In this document: piece by piece, positions 1 through 13,530 of the stretch
How positions within the stretch are numbered: the first letter of the stretch is position 1
Layout: the number at the start of each line of letters is the position of its first letter
NCBI RefSeq assembly: GCF_041260155.1
Contig: NW_027248278.1
Span: 20,007,825 to 20,071,824 of the forward strand
DNA from: Ptychodera flava
Lineage: Eukaryota; Hemichordata; Enteropneusta; Ptychoderidae
Reading direction: 5' to 3'
Length of the DNA: 64,000 nucleotides
Program-made: the position numbers and the translations under genes
Notes under the pieces: generated by a model
What the model saw: the letters and a program-made list of their open reading frames with translations, nothing else
Databases searched by the model: none
What the model was told of the DNA's origin: nothing

Positions 1-3000
1 ATCACATTATGCAAGCTCCAAGTTTGGAGCTTTTTGCCTTAATTCAAATTACATGGGCAACTTCCTGTACTTTTTATGGTTTTTTGTAAAACATACTGCA
101 AGTTATAAATGGTAAAAATAGTTTTTCCTGGGTTAATGACCACAGAGCTACTACATATGTAAAAATCATCCTTGGTGAACTTCCCCTTAAATCTAAAAGT
201 AGGTCATTATGTTGTTGATATCTTAAGATTTTTTCAATTATTTTAAGATCGGGCGAAAACTATGTGAATGTTGGTCCACAGCTCAATATAGTGAATGTAC
301 TGAAGCTGCTATTTCCGTATATGACACCCACTGTCACTTCTATTCTTAAACAGGTAAATGTTTCTATCTTGTGTAGATTGTACGATGTCGGCGATTTCGC
401 GGCACTTTTAAATCGAATCTTAAAAAATAACATACACGACTTGGAGTGTGAAAAAAATCGTTGATACTCTATTCTAAATTTACTACTGGTGGGACGGCCC
501 AAAATAATAGGACTGCCAAATTTGCGGCCTATAGTATCACCAACACGAAATCATGTAGATGGTTCTGCGTATTGTCTGGATACGTCACTTATTTGTGTTC
601 TATTTCGGTACAAAGTGCAACGTCCTCCGAGTTTAACGTATAATTGGCGATTAAGTGCGCTTGGTACGACGCCAGTGATAGAATCATGTGACGTCTGAGA
701 CTGTTGTGATATATCCACACTTCCTCATACTACAATCATGAGTCACACTCGACCAGCTACTTAGGAAAATACACTGACTGCTTCTTTCGTTTTAGTCGAG
801 TGAACAAAAACTACACAGATCATCGACCACGTACTAATGAACAGGTATGTGAACTGCGTTTAGTGGCACACGATAATCTTAAGTACGGTTTTACCATTGT
901 TAGAGCAAGTACTAATATTAGTAACGGCATGGATTACATCTTATTGACATTAACGACATGTTGATTTTTATTTGTTGTTTATCATGCCAACAATACAACA
1001 ATACACGCATGGCTATTCTTAGTGATGTTTACATTGAGTGTTAGAATTGTTAAAGTACAGATGAAATAGAGAGTGAGACCGAGAAGACATGATGGAAAAT
1101 TGTGAAGATACTTATAAGACCAAGTGCCTATGATCATTGTATGAAGCAATGCAAATATATCATACAATCCAGTATTTGCATAATGTAATGGCGGCTATTC
1201 CGCTGTTCACCCAGACCGCAGTTCACTTCACGTTTATTGTACAGGTACTTTTGACGTTGTAACTAAACAATATCAACCAATAGGAAGCATGGACAGGCAA
1301 TTTATATCTTGCCTTTGCCCATTTGAACTATGACTCACAAATACTTAAACCTGCGCTGTACTAAGATTGATAGGAATGCACTTTGTCACCGAGAATTTCA
1401 TAACAATAGACCCACAGTAAAGGTATTCGAAACGGAACAAGAGCCCATTGAAGCGCTAAATATAACTGAATCTTAAGACTACATACAATTTACTTCTCCA
1501 TTTCGTTGACGGTGTTCAAGTAGGCCAGGCGATTCTTTGAATCGTTTCTGAATAAGTCATAAGCTTAAAGTTTCGGAAACTCCCTTTAGCTAACTTGTAT
1601 ATTTGTGGTCTCTGCCATGAGTCATCAATCTGTCAATCGAAAGGTCTAGGTACTCGTGCCCCTTCTGACAATTTAATTATTGGGAACTCAAATGACACTT
1701 CAGGTCGACTACGTTCAAATAACACGTAAAAATGCTTATGTAATACTTTTAGTCAACGTTATTTTCTTTTCAGAAATGTGTTCATTGTTTCGACTACCTC
1801 TCGTTCAAAAAATATTGTGATGAAGAAGTATACTGTCTAACCATAAAAATCGCAACGATAGAGAGCCGCCGGCAAGTAAGAATGAGGTTAGTGTAGCACA
1901 AACCCTTGACAAAAATAAAATAAAATGAAGTCAATTACAGTATAGATCGCTCTGTTAGAAAGATATAGTCTAGTAAAATATTTTCTTAATGTAAAAGTAG
2001 GTTGTGGCAGATTTAAATGTCCATTGAATAATTCATAATAGCTTCAAATGATAATTATATGCTTTCAGTAACTGCCAAAACCTTAAGTTTGTCAAATTAA
2101 ACTCGACTGTAATTCAAGTTTGCAACCGATCAACTAATAATTTATTCTTTACCAGCCTTTCAAAGGTAAATTATAGTTTGATGACTTCCGGGTTCAACTG
2201 AATTTGAGCACAGTTAAAGAGGCGAGAAATGTTTTGCAAACTGACATATACGGTCTGCTAACATATATTGCCAAAATAATCACTTTTGTCCTTATGTTGA
2301 GGAGTCGTTGGTTAATAACAGCATGTCTTGTATCATACATCATTTCCCACTTATATCGGTATGTGTTTTAACAGATATGCACATGACTTCAACGTATGTA
2401 ACACTGAGCGAATATCCCAAGTCAGAATGGACATAGAAATACATTTTAAATGCGTTCATAAATATAATATTTGACGAGACATCGTTTCGCGGATATACAT
2501 TGAACATAAAAATCAGCATGACAACTAATTCGCAAACCTGATTATGTGACCAATTGGATTGTTGAATTTTAAGGCAACTTGACGATGATGTCAGGAATAT
2601 GTTACATGATATGATATGCATACGGTACAAATGTGTCCCGATTTAAACAAACCTTACAAGATCATTTCGTTTTGGTTAATTGTAAATAAAATTCTGCAAT
2701 TGAATCATTGTTGTTAAATGTCATCACTCACCTTACTCGGCGTAACGATGTGATAACCTTAAGAACTCAGTTACATAATGACAACTACATAGCCGTGTTT
2801 CCGATATGATTGAAAACGGGGCTTGCCGGCTGCTTTTCTGGTGGAAAGCCCCTGCTTTATTGTTTTCAGGTTTGGTTACCTCATCGAATACAAATAATCA
2901 AGGGTTTTTCCTTTTCTTGTTTTCGAGATCAAAATAAAATCAGAGGAGGTATTACTACTGGCAATCAATTGATCAGTTTAATCAGCTTGACGCTAATGGG

Positions 3001-4013
3001 CCATTGTTTGAGTGAGGTCGCCAGGTAAAAGCAGGAAGTAACACCTCACTAATCGGGTTTTTTTTTTGTTTTTGTTTTTTCTGAAACATGGCTTCTGGAA
3101 TCGAGTAGTATTTCTTGCTTCATGTCCATATTTCGAAGACTTTCTTTCTATCTGCCGGATAAAAGTGTCGATAGGAGGTAAATATATCCGCTATAAGAGG
3201 GGCAATACCTAAAACCGACTGATATTGTTTATCATTACACCTGATGCCTTGTTAGGTTACCATGATTGGCCGGGATTCACTCAGTGGATATATAAAGCAG
3301 TCATACAACAAGTGTTGTAGCCCTATTGCGAGGACCAGTGTGATATAGCCTTGCTAACATGCATACAAATCGCACCCTGTGGCGTTCTTAAATACTGGGC
3401 ATGTTTTTTTTAGTGTACCACATTGCGTGCATTTGTTGGGTGTTATCTGTGTAGCATAGATTAAAAATAGTTTAATGAAGTCGGATTACACAACATTTTA
3501 GTACGATTCTCAACTAAATGTATAAAAAAACAACAAACAAATGATATTCTCTTTAAGATATTATTTTTTTTAATTGTACAACCAATGCTACGTCTTTATG
3601 CATACTGCGATCGAGCAAGAAGTGAATTGTTTCACTGTGGCTAATCTTGGCACCTTAAAATCTTACGCAAAGTTTCGAAAACAAACGTCTGTTTTTGCTT
3701 TCTGTTTCGTTGTAATCACATTACTAACACAAGTTGACACTTGAAAGTTCTGCCAAGATGCCAAAATACCGTTTTCTATTTTGGGGAGCAATCAGATTGT
3801 TGACTGACGATCACTAGCATTGTATTTTGCATTTATCTATGACACCAAGGAACATAGGATATTGACACCTCAAGCGCTTATTGTACAGGCTGACCTTGTC
3901 AAGTGTCGTGCACCGGAGCTCATGCACACTGTACCATTCTTTATTGGATGGCCGAGGAGTGTGTAGGGCAATAGAGTAACTGATAATGTCGCGACTTTGA
4001 TCGGTAAGCACTT
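1..4013. other. AT-rich stretch with no recognised gene
   Basis: No open frame here looks like a known family. Short frames up to about 100 codons occur on both strands but show no domain, splice context or codon pattern that I trust. There is a T-rich tract near 3057-3080. Around 3264-3297 an ATTGG box lies about 25 bases before a TATATAAAG motif, but no gene follows it that I can see. The stretch may be intergenic or intronic. Confidence 0.5.
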
Positions 4014-4029
4014 GTGCAATTCACCTCAA

Positions 4030-4775
4030 ACTTTATCGATACTCACTCTGGCTACAGTAACTCAATTGGTGGCAAAGTATAATCACAGACGCCGGCAGCT
4101 ACAGTGCATACAGTGATAGTATAAATCAATTTGAGACATAATGCACTCAAAGTATTCAACATCGTACCCATACAAAAACTGTTGAACAAAGTGATGTAAA
4201 AGTGAGGCACATGACAAAGATTGCAACGTAGAAAACCTACCCACTGCACCAAAAAGATTTCTGTAAACTCAGTGGACATTGTATATAATAGAACAGTCCC
4301 AGTCCCATTGAATATTACTACGGCCATAAAATGATCGCGTTCAGTGTATTTTAATCGTTGAGACAAATCTCTTGTTCAGATAGACGGAAGGTGATAATTG
4401 AATGCTCTAAATCCCTCTTAATCGGTAACAGATAGTGTTTACCCTTCCATTCACTATCGCCCACACCTGACTTCGAAAAATCCCGCCCAGTGTATGTAAA
4501 TTGTGTGCGTCATGAATAATCGTTCTATTGTGCGCCCGGGGTCCTGTAAGCTCCTGTTTAATGCTAAATCAATGATTATTTAAACTCAATTACTGAACAC
4601 CACTCCAACTTTCCTAAATTGATTTACATCCAAAGAAATTAAAACAGAAGGAAAATACAGAAAGGATTTACACTGTCTCTATCTCCGTGAACTGGCATTC
4701 ATTGATCACATACCGATAGACACCCAAGGCCAAAAGGCAGCAAAACTCAGCGACGACTCCTAGTTGTGCTGACAA
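4030..4775 (-). pseudogene. Possible decayed membrane-protein gene, copy 1
   Basis: On the minus strand, 4775 down to about 4680 reads as a hydrophobic segment with GVVAEFCCLLALGVYRYVIN. Its tail, LALGVYRYVIN, resembles the end of helix 3 of a rhodopsin-like receptor, with YRY where DRY is usual. Lower down, 4366-4052 reads through another hydrophobic stretch, TVCTVAAGVCDYTL. The duplicate at 46843-47402 has matching segments with mostly conservative amino-acid changes. No complete reading frame joins the parts, and splice sites are not convincing. It may be a broken seven-helix receptor, or the similarity may be chance in hydrophobic codons. I do not assign a family. Confidence 0.25.
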
Positions 4776-6314
4776 AGTATTTTATATCGCTGCATCAATC
4801 AAAGTGATTACACAATCCCATTGTGGTCAAATTTCCTCATCAATCATATCTTAAAATAAAAAAATAAACATGAAAAACAAAGACATCGTTTATACTGCTG
4901 ATCAACAACATAGTATAAACTATGAACTGGTATATGCATTGACTGCATGTAAAATCAACTCAACATTCCAATATTAAATTGTCTGCATCTTGTGAAATCA
5001 ACAACACAGCAATGAAAGTATTGCCTCAAAGAATGAAATTGCGGGTTTTAGAGGATGAAAACCAATGTCATCGTTGTCTTCAATGAAAAAGAAACAATAG
5101 CGGATGTGCGGAGAGGGACTATTCTATTTAGGTAATGGGGATAGAGGGTCATATGGTCATAAATGAACTGGAAAACGTGCCATTTTCCTCACAATGCTCT
5201 CACGGGAGCTTCAATGTCCCATTATTTTAGCATCTTTTAACAGTATTTTTTCTGATCTGAAGAGTAATTTTACAATCTCTAACGACCAAATATACTCTCT
5301 TAACCTTCCCGTATTAGAGTTTAGCTAGGCTAGGACCTTATAGACGGATGTAGAGCATACGTGTATGTATATCTGTTGCTTCTACTGAGCAATTCCATCC
5401 AGTGGACCAACCCCTGTAACAAATTAGTTTATGACACTAGTATGATACTTATTAGTGACTTTGTATACATATTGTGTACACCATTGGGCGTTCATGAAGC
5501 CTGATCAAGTTTCAAGTTTTAGGTGAAGTGCACAAGTGTTTTGGTAATTTTCGATCAAAGTCTGAACATCTTCAGTGCACTTGCTGGGTAATTAGCAAGT
5601 TTTGTGTTCGGATTAAATAGAAAACCACAGTAAAATTGATTGTTATTAAATAATAAAATCTTTCTCTACTAACAAGAGATGATGTGCCGTCTTTCTCGAT
5701 AGAAATAAAACATTTCATGGAATTACGGAAGGAAATATATCAGAAGAGTATAATGCAAAAAATAGGTCAGATTTAATACTTAATAGTCAAATATTGTCTA
5801 AAGCGTAATGAGACAAGAAAAGTTTGCAAAACTTGGAAAATCACAAGCCCATACTTATCGATGTACATAATACAGGTGTATCGTACTTAACAAAACGTTG
5901 CGATGAGGTTAACGGCTCATCTGTGCAGTATGTGTATATACTGTCTATACAGGGTGTTCAACAGTCAATAGTATTGTTGTAATCCCAAAACAATACGCAA
6001 GTTTGACATAAGGACATCAAACGTTAGCGTTTAAAATTTCGATATCTCATCTAAATAGCTAACCGAAATTAAAATTATAGAAAATAGTTACACTCCGAAA
6101 AGTCAGCTGAAATCAATATTTTCATAATACAGCTAAATTATTTCAAAATATATTCATTTGTTTTTCTTCGTATTCATAATGTATTATGAATTGTCGTTTG
6201 TAATTGCCTTACGTATACTGTAGCTGCAACTTCGCCTGTTTCTCCTGTTGCAATGAAATGTATTGGCCTTGTGATATCCATCATATTTCCATGTATTTCG
6301 TGTATGCATTTTCT

Positions 6315-6505
6315 TAAGGTAGTACATTTCTTACAAACTATTTCAGAATTTTATTTTTTCTTAGTTATAGTAGTCCAAAACCATGATAAAGTATGTATTT
6401 TTTAAAAGCCCTCTAGTCCTTAAGCTGTCAGAAAATATATATCATATTGGGATTGGGACTTCTATACTGAGAAAAAATAAATATCAGAAATTCTTGATAT
6501 ATATA
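6315..6505. mobile_element. Short snap-back MITE (internally deleted copy)
   Basis: The left part (from TTAAGGTAG, with TTCAGAATTTTATTTTTTC and the AGTCCAAAACC block) and the right part (GGGATTGGGACTTCTATAC onward) are inverted copies of each other. They match the outer arms of the 670-bp snap-back element at 58541-59212. The copy at 51199-51366 sits at the same place in the other segmental duplicate, so it inserted before the duplication. No coding capacity. Confidence 0.6.
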
Positions 6506-6507
6506 TG

Positions 6508-6660
6508 TAATCCCATGGTATTTTTCTCTGTTTGACGTCATCATATACGAGTGTTTTTCGCGGAGCCGTACAACTTCGAGCCGAAGGCGAGAAGTTGTGC
6601 GGCTCCGCGAAAAACACGAGTATACGATGACGTCAAACAGAGAAAAATACCATGGGATTA
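6508..6660. repeat. Long palindrome (hairpin) with CG-rich centre
   Basis: Arms of about 61 bases (6508-6568 and 6600-6660) are inverted copies with a few mismatches. The outer ends read TAATCCCATGG and CCATGGGATTA. The centre continues as a weaker stem, ACAACTTC against GAAGTTGT, around a CG-rich loop. Seen directly. Confidence 0.85.
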
Positions 6661-8307
6661 TATATTTATCACATGAACAGTCTTCTTATTTTTCTTTTGA
6701 CGTAGATGGATCAAAATTATCGTAACAAATTGCATTAATTTCGTCGCGATTTGTGTTTTACTTACGCGGATTACTTTCATTTAAAGAGTAAAGCGGCCCG
6801 TCACCCAGGAGATACTTTCATTCATAAATCCCATCAAGCTGAAATTTGCTACATTACAGGGTATCTCCACCAACCAGACGTACGGATTCGGTCACGTGAA
6901 CGTGTCAATCATTGTCTCGCGCTGTACCGATGCCAAGGCAAGTTGGCCATCGGCGGACATAGCTTTCACCGTGCTAGCGACGGATAACCATAGTATTCAG
7001 AGTTACTTAGAATATTTACAATTATATTTATGAAGTAAATGAGACGACACGATCGAAACAGTAATTCTCATTCCCAGAGATGCCATGGCTTTCAAAATAT
7101 CACACAAGTTTACGACCTTTGCGAGCGCGAAAGATTCCGTTCGATGACACACTCATAGGGTGCCCACAACGTTGCCGTCACCGGTCTCTGCCGTGCCGGT
7201 GTCAACTCGTCAATCCCGATCTCGGTCATCAATGTTTTCGTCTTACGAACTTTGATGTTTGCATTGACACATATCTCGTCCATGGATACATCCTAATTTT
7301 GTTGACGGAAACTCTGTTTTGAGTGTTGTCTGAGTCAACTTTCGAAGTACATGGGATTCCACAGCGCTGCACACAGCTCGACAGCTTTCTTCGCTACTGC
7401 ATTAGGCCTATGCAACGCGTACGCCGCGCTGCAAGTTTGATTCCGAGCGAGACTTTACGGAGTTTTTGTGTGTTGATCGTAGTTAGTCTAATGACTTTAG
7501 GCTTGTGCCTCCTATGTCGCTTTCCCGAAGATTATACTATACTCAATATTCAGTTTGAGGTGTAGGTTTCGGTTTTATCGCCAACCGGGATCGCAAGGTA
7601 CGACGTCCACACATCTCGACTGTTGCCGAGACGTTATAATTAAAATAACGATCGTCGGTAGGCCTCCATTCGATTCTCGGAAAAAGCTATTGTTTTAGCG
7701 ACTTGAAATTTCGTTGGACAAATATGCCTTCTATGTTTCCATGTCTGGATTTATCGGCTCACCTTTTTGTAAAAATAACGTGCCAGCTAGCACGGCATCG
7801 ATCACAACAAATCTGTTCGTGTCGCGACGCCAGCATGTATGAACGGTACCATGAAAGAAAAAAGTTCCGGTTGATGACGTACAACAGGGGTAATTCGGAT
7901 TTCTTATCCGTCCTGTTCTACGTCACACAGGTGGGAATTCGGGCCAGTTCATGTGATAAAAAACATTATTATACATCTACCATCGAGAACAATAGAATTT
8001 AGCGTGCGCTAAAAAAGCCGTACGGAACGTTCCGTAACACGTACGTTTTAAGTCGCCCGTTCCCTGCGGCTGTATCTGCGCGTTCACTGTAGAACGGTTT
8101 CAAGGGACCCATTGGACGAGTGCCAGAACAAGTCTCGCGCTTTCTGTACCGTACGTCCGTGTGTAGTGCACTGACTCCAAAACTTGCAGAAGCGCGTCCG
8201 AGATAGCGTTCCACACTGGGCGATAAAATCGGAAGAAAAATTGTTGACATTGCACGAAAACGGTCACTACTCTGACATTTTGATGCCCCAGTCACGAATG
8301 TAAGATG

Positions 8308-8455
8308 TATAATAATAAGGTTATCACGGAAATACCGCAAAGGATGCACTCGGACATTGGCGCCGCGCATCGCCCTCCGCTTCGCGTCGGGCGATACGCT
8401 GCACCAATGTCCTTGTGCATCCTTTGCGGTATTTTCGTAATAACCTCATAATATA
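8308..8455. repeat. Long palindrome (hairpin) with CG-rich centre
   Basis: Left arm ATACCGCAAAGGATGCAC and its complement on the right flank a loop with ATCGCCC and GGGCGAT around CGCTTCGCG. The design matches 6508-6660 and 56471-56584, but the sequence differs. Confidence 0.8.
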
Positions 8456-9006
8456 CACATATACTGATTCTGTACACGTTAGGTATACCGTACTTATACA
8501 ATTAAATGCAAGACTACAGTGTTCACTTAGTGTGCAAAGGTCTGCATTACGTAATAATCTGCATAGAAACACACAACGTATTGGAATGATCCATATACAA
8601 AGATATACGTTGCGTATGCAATTAATATTGTGTTCCATATACGTCAATATACGTAAATATGCTAAGCGCATATCAAACATTTTGTCCACTTTAAGTTTCT
8701 ATAAGGTATATAACTACCTTCAGAAACACAGCAAAGTTTTTGAGAAAGAACCTATTCAGAGTATTGATAACCGTGAAACTATACAGGCATGCTATAATTT
8801 ACATGTTAATGCACTCTGTTTCACTTGACGTAAATTGAAAAGTGTGTAAAAATACATCAAAGTTTAAGTTACCGTATTTGAGATCAAATAATATTTTCTG
8901 TGGGTTTAAAAGGACCACTTTATTTATCAAACGAATCAAGTGTGGCAGACATATCTATTTTGCACGGACTTTTTTTATCAGAACGGTTTCTTTACTGCAA
9001 TAGGCT

Positions 9007-9133
9007 TTTAACACAGAGAAGGAGACAGACAGAGACAGCCAGAGACAGAGACACTCACACACAGACACAGTCCAACACAAGAGACAGTCAAACACAGTCC
9101 CAGACAGACACAGACAAACAGAGACACCCGTAC
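9007..9133. repeat. CAGA/GACA-rich simple repeat
   Basis: Imperfect run of CAGA, GACA and CACA words. The equivalent tract at about 51950-52060 in the duplicate is similar, so it predates the duplication. Any open frame here is an artefact of the repeat. Confidence 0.85.
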
Positions 9134-9981
9134 AATTAGCTATGAACACCCAAGATGAATATCAAGCTAATATTAAACCATCATTACCTATAGATTATTT
9201 TTCTAGACATATTGTCTACTCCAGACTAGAATCTTGATAAAGTCACGCTTACAAAGGATATGGCAACCTAAAGGGCCACAAAATATCAGTATCAACATGT
9301 TAGTTATAGATTATATTTACATAATCCGGCATATAATTCTGAATTAAGCACATTGTGACACATGCCATTACTCTTTTTTCGCAAGATGTAAACATCCAAC
9401 ACTAGTTTATGCAGGCCTTGCATAAAGTTACATATTTTTTCATTTAAAACTTTACAAATCATGTGCACTAACGATTATGTCCCCCACGTCGTCAGTAAAG
9501 CAAGTGCTACATAAAAACCCGAAATTAAGAATTTGGAATATACTCAGGCTGATTATACTGTGTTTTGTTTGAGTGCCCTCCTAGTATGACGTGCTGAGTT
9601 ATATTTTGAGCCATCTCAAGTTTTCTATCCGAAAGAGTCACATGCGTAAGCGCATGCTCATTCCCTACACTGACAGAAGTTTGTGCTATTCAACATTAAT
9701 TGACATGACTATAGTTTTATGCAGATGTGTAAGGATGGTTTATTACTAAAGCGGTCTCATTAACCTTTGACCCAGTCGCCGACACAACACTCTAGGCTAT
9801 TCATTTAATATAATAAAGGCATTTAAATTATAACTGGGAATTATTTATTTAGGCACGCTTATCGATAAATCAGGATTTATTTTGAAATTACCGTCACGGT
9901 GGCGAAACCCGGCTTTAAATTTGTTAAAATCGACTATATCTTGAAATTTGCGTTTTTCCGTGTAATAGATCCGGAGCTCTA

Positions 9982-10338
9982 TTAATGTAGAATGCGCCTC
10001 GGGGACACAAATTTGGACTCTCAAACTTTTACAATTTTTTTTCTGATATACCACTTGCGGGGTTCATTTTAAAGCTCTTGGTGTAGGAAAACTTTTCACT
10101 GGTTAAGTTTATCGAAATTCGAAAATTTTATTTTTTCTCCATACAGTTGATACAGCGATGGCAGCCATTTTGAATTATAAATATCGGTAGATCTTGGGTT
10201 ATTTGTTTCCCTAGTACCAAAATGTGCACGGTGACCCCCGATTTTATTCTTGATTTTGAAATGCAATGGTTTAAACATCCTTCAGGAAAGTTTGAGCAAA
10301 AGTTTAAGTCTGTCACTTTCGGGCGCAAACTACCTTAA
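9982..10338. mobile_element. MITE of about 355 bp, diverged copy
   Basis: Matches 25552-25908 along its whole length, including GCGCCTCGGGGACA near the start, a TTTTATTTTTTC block, GCAGCCATTTTGAATT and the AAAAGTTTAAGTCT block near the end. The right end reads TACCTTAA; the complementary left end TTAAGGTA is clearer in the second copy. No coding capacity. Several mismatches per 20 bases suggest it is older than, or diverged from, the copy in unit C. Confidence 0.7.
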
Positions 10339-11084
10339 TACATATTTCCATGGGTAAAACTTTGTTACATTAGGCCTACGTTTTATTTTTTGTGAATGAA
10401 TGAATGAATGAATATAAATTAATATGATATCACCTGTTATTTACGTAATCATTTGTGGTACTGCACTTTTAGCATTATAATTTACGAAAAAAAATACGTT
10501 GGCTACGTTATCACGTTCACGAGCTGATGTGGGTCGTTTGATAACAATAACAACATTACGAACGTTTGATTTGTATTGGATATGCTCTTTGAAATATTCA
10601 ACAAACATTGCCTCTCGTTGAAATGCCACTTCGAGTTCAATACACATGTTCATTATTTCTATTTGTCTCCGGTTCACCGGAAACGGTAAACGTCGAGACA
10701 TGCACGATAAACGTCATCGGTTTTTGAATTTTCCCGTACTGCATTAACAGTTTGTTGGTAAACAACGCAAACAAAAAAAATGGCTTGCTCTCATCGCATG
10801 CGAAGCGATGTTGCCGACGTAACCAATTGAAGGGCTTCGAGGAACACGGGTATTTCTGGTTGCAAAATACGGAAATAATATGTTAAGTCTTGTAATGTTT
10901 GGTCGTTGGGTCAAAGAATCACTGCTGTTTTATACACCCCAGATTACGCCCACGTCCTCGCCATGGCTTTGATCAAAATTAGCAACGAAGTGTTGATAAT
11001 CACATTAACAGCCAAAAACACGATTTAAACAGAATACACACTAAAACACACATGAAAGGATAGGCGATGTGTGAAGCCACTTTC
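10339..11084. other. Spacer before the nuclease array, nothing recognised
   Basis: Contains a short run of GAAT repeats near 10395-10413. The minus-strand open frame at 10441-10701 has no recognisable domain. No homology with the array units is visible before about 11085. Confidence 0.4.
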
Positions 11085-11617
11085 TCTTTATTACACAACC
11101 AAGTAGGTCAAAATGAGTCGCAGACAGTTAGTGATAAAGTTAAAATGGGTTGTATGAATCAAACAATAAAGTCAATTCATTATTATGATAGCTAAAACAG
11201 CGATACCGATCGGTGTCATAATAAACTACTAAGAAAAGCCAACGGATTGGCTCGAAGCGATTCTGTGGCGATTGCGCAAGACCCGGGCGCGATAGACAAG
11301 CACAGCAAAGCAGTGGATTAGTAAAATTGATAGGGGATATTAATAGGGCTATAGAAAATGAAACGAGAAATGTTGAGTCGTAAAAATTGAATTCAGAACA
11401 GAGAAATAGAAAGTAGCAAATGTTGGCATAGATTAGACATTAGTGTGTCACAATGATCCGTTTGTTTGTCACATATTCGTTTAACACTTATTGTACTATT
11501 TTTCAGAAGTGATTGATTAACAACTTCTGGTACCCCGGCGATGCCAGTTTTCAGACCGAAGAGACATTTTGTAGAACCCGCTGCACCCAAATTTAAATAT
11601 TAAGCCAAGCCCACATC

Positions 11618-11725
11618 GCTACGTCATAAAACTATGTCATTGCTATTTATAGAACTACCCTAACCGCACTTCGTGAAGACACAACTTGCCAGGTCTCTTG
11701 ACGGTCAGTGTTGAAATCACATACG
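11618..11725 (+). promoter_or_regulatory. Promoter and non-coding first exon of nuclease unit A
   Basis: ACGTCA (CRE/ATF half site) lies about 25 bases before TATTTATAG (11644-11652), giving a transcription start expected near 11675. About 50 bases later CATACG is followed by GTAATTATA, read as a splice donor at 11726. These signals recur in units B, C, D and, despite strong divergence elsewhere, in E. The first exon would be joined to the acceptor CTTCAG at 12970-12975. Start and splicing are inferred from conservation. Confidence 0.6.
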
Positions 11726-12988
11726 GTAATTATACCACTCATTTTTCATAAGACAACATGCCCCCTATTTGTGTGAAACTTTCGAGACATTCTTTAAAAC
11801 TCCGCCGGGGATATAAAGGCAGAAACTCACACAGCAGTATGTGCATCATGCGCGTCAAAGTGAATTGTACGAGTAAAATACCTTACGTTTGCTGACGGAC
11901 GAAGTGCGTGAGAAATTTGTTGCCCGCCATAATATTTTAAACATTGTTCAAACGATTTCTGCATCAAACATGATTCGCCCATGTCTACTGCTCAAAACTG
12001 CTTTTGTGCAACATCTACAGCATTTTAGAGTTCGCTAAATAGTCTCGGCCATGTTTTGCCTGCTATCCGGACAGCATGTGTGATTTCAAGAGACAAGTAT
12101 CTTTAACATATTATGCACAGTTATCGTCGTAGTAATGGCACTCTATGTAAGGATACTTTATCTTCTCCATATATGTATGGTTTAGAATTGTTTAGAATAA
12201 TAGTTCGGCAATATTTAGCTTTCAACCTGTTTCTTGCTCTGTTTACGTGATACATGTGTCAATTATTAACCTAGTATTACATTGTTACAACTGTTCATGT
12301 TTGGATAGTAAACTATGTCACCGCTAATTTTAATCGGGTTTTCCCCCGCACAATTCAAATCAACGTAGTTGTAATTGATATGAATGCTTACGCTGCATTG
12401 ACTTTAAGAATTCGTTGAATTTGCAATGAAAATATTTACACCAAGCTCTGCTGACCAAGTAATGTGTCGTAAATACTCATCAAAAACAGGTTAAAAGGAT
12501 AGCACGTCGGCTAAAAGGACACGTATGCTATCAGGAAGAATTATAGATCGTGAAACAGTTTTTATCCCATAACACGGAAAAGTACTTTCTTTCTCGGTTT
12601 TTTTCTCACCACGAAATCCGTAGAGCGGTATAAGATGGAGACTAGCTAAAATATATCAATTGTCATCAAATATTCTGCCATTTTGTTATTTAGCATGGCG
12701 TTGCCGAGAATCATGAAAGCATATATATTGGAACTTACATGACTACAATCAATTAAATCTGTATTTATAGGTATGAACAGGTACATTAACGCAATTCTCC
12801 AGGTGCATTCTACAAGGAAAATAAAGCTTTGATGCTATTCTTTTCATATATTTTTCAGTATATGTTTTACCGCTGATAAATTTCAGCATCAGATCACTAA
12901 CGTTTATAATACAATATTTGCTCACGTTGATCTACAGTCTCTATAACTTTAATATAATTGTTATTTAATCTTCAGAGTGAAGTTGAAT

Positions 12989-13052
12989 ATGGCGCCAACC
13001 TATCGACCAAGGCGTCGATCGACGGTCAATCGACGTGCTTCTTCCAAATCAG
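12989..13052 (+). CDS. Nuclease unit A, coding exon 2 (basic leader)
   Basis: ATG follows the acceptor CTTCAG by 13 bases. The exon codes 21 residues rich in Arg and Ser (MAPTYRPRRRST, then an RRASSKS end) and stops after the first base of a Gly codon, at the donor AG|GTAAGC. Copies in B, C and E have the same 64-base length and phase. The basic run could bind nucleic acid or act as a nuclear localisation signal; this is inference. It joins 13531-13880. Confidence 0.6.
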
Positions 13053-13530
13053 GTAAGCAATGAAGATTTTGCTATATGCTTTCAGTCTTATAAATGTTTT
13101 AGTTTTTTCTGTAAGTTACACAACTTCCGATTTGTTGAATCAAGTAAGACGAATTTTAATCGGATATGTTAGAAGTTCGACGAGGGATGTTAAGTATTTA
13201 GCCAAGTTAATCGTTACGACATACTTAATCTCGATTTTAGAATAGCACAATGGTAACTTTAAGAACACTTCAGATCTAACACTTAATTGACTTTACTGTA
13301 GACACGCCATTTTTTTCGCTAAGAGGTTTTCCTCTGAGTTTAAATTTCATTCGCTGCCTTTTTAAAATGAAGACCGTAAAATGAAGGTTTCAAGTTGAAC
13401 TCTAGGTAAACTTTGAAAATAAAGTCAAATAAAAATTAAGTCTTATCTTATTATATAACGCATCAATGGAAAGTTGATTTCATCGCTGAGCTGCCAATAC
13501 CCTGACGATTATTGACTCTCATTTCTGTAG

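Larger units (their letters stand above)
6506..8455. mobile_element. Composite foldback/TIR insertion, absent from duplicate copy 2
   Basis: Comparison with the empty site near 51366-51385 shows that about 1.95 kb was inserted here. It begins with a near-perfect palindrome (6508-6660) and ends with a second one (8308-8455). Between them a stretch from 6658 to about 7976 has its own diverged terminal inverted repeats: TTTATCACATGAAC at the left, its complement at 7947-7960, and TGACGTAG at a similar offset in both ends. The short open frames inside show no recognised domain. It looks like nested non-autonomous DNA elements. Transposase is not seen. Confidence 0.65.
4014..9541. repeat. Segmental duplication, copy 1
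   Basis: This block matches 46900-52465 in the same orientation, base for base over long runs with scattered substitutions and indels. Shared landmarks include the stretch around 4091-4200 (against 46961-47090), the region 5640-6120 (against 48260-48750) and 8455-9541 (against 51380-52465). Homology stops abruptly on both sides. Copy 1 carries an extra insertion at 6506-8455 that copy 2 lacks, while copy 2 carries a LINE at 48757-51010 that copy 1 lacks. Without these the ancestral unit was about 3.6 kb. The two copies lie about 43 kb apart and flank the nuclease gene family. Confidence 0.85.

Noticed and set aside
3264-3297. ATTGG box plus TATATAAAG as a promoter
   Set aside because: No gene or conserved copy follows; chance is likely in AT-rich DNA.
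8324-8828. Overlapping frames of 120-137 codons on both strands
   Set aside because: They run through the palindrome at 8308-8455 and into the segmental duplicate, whose second copy does not keep them open.
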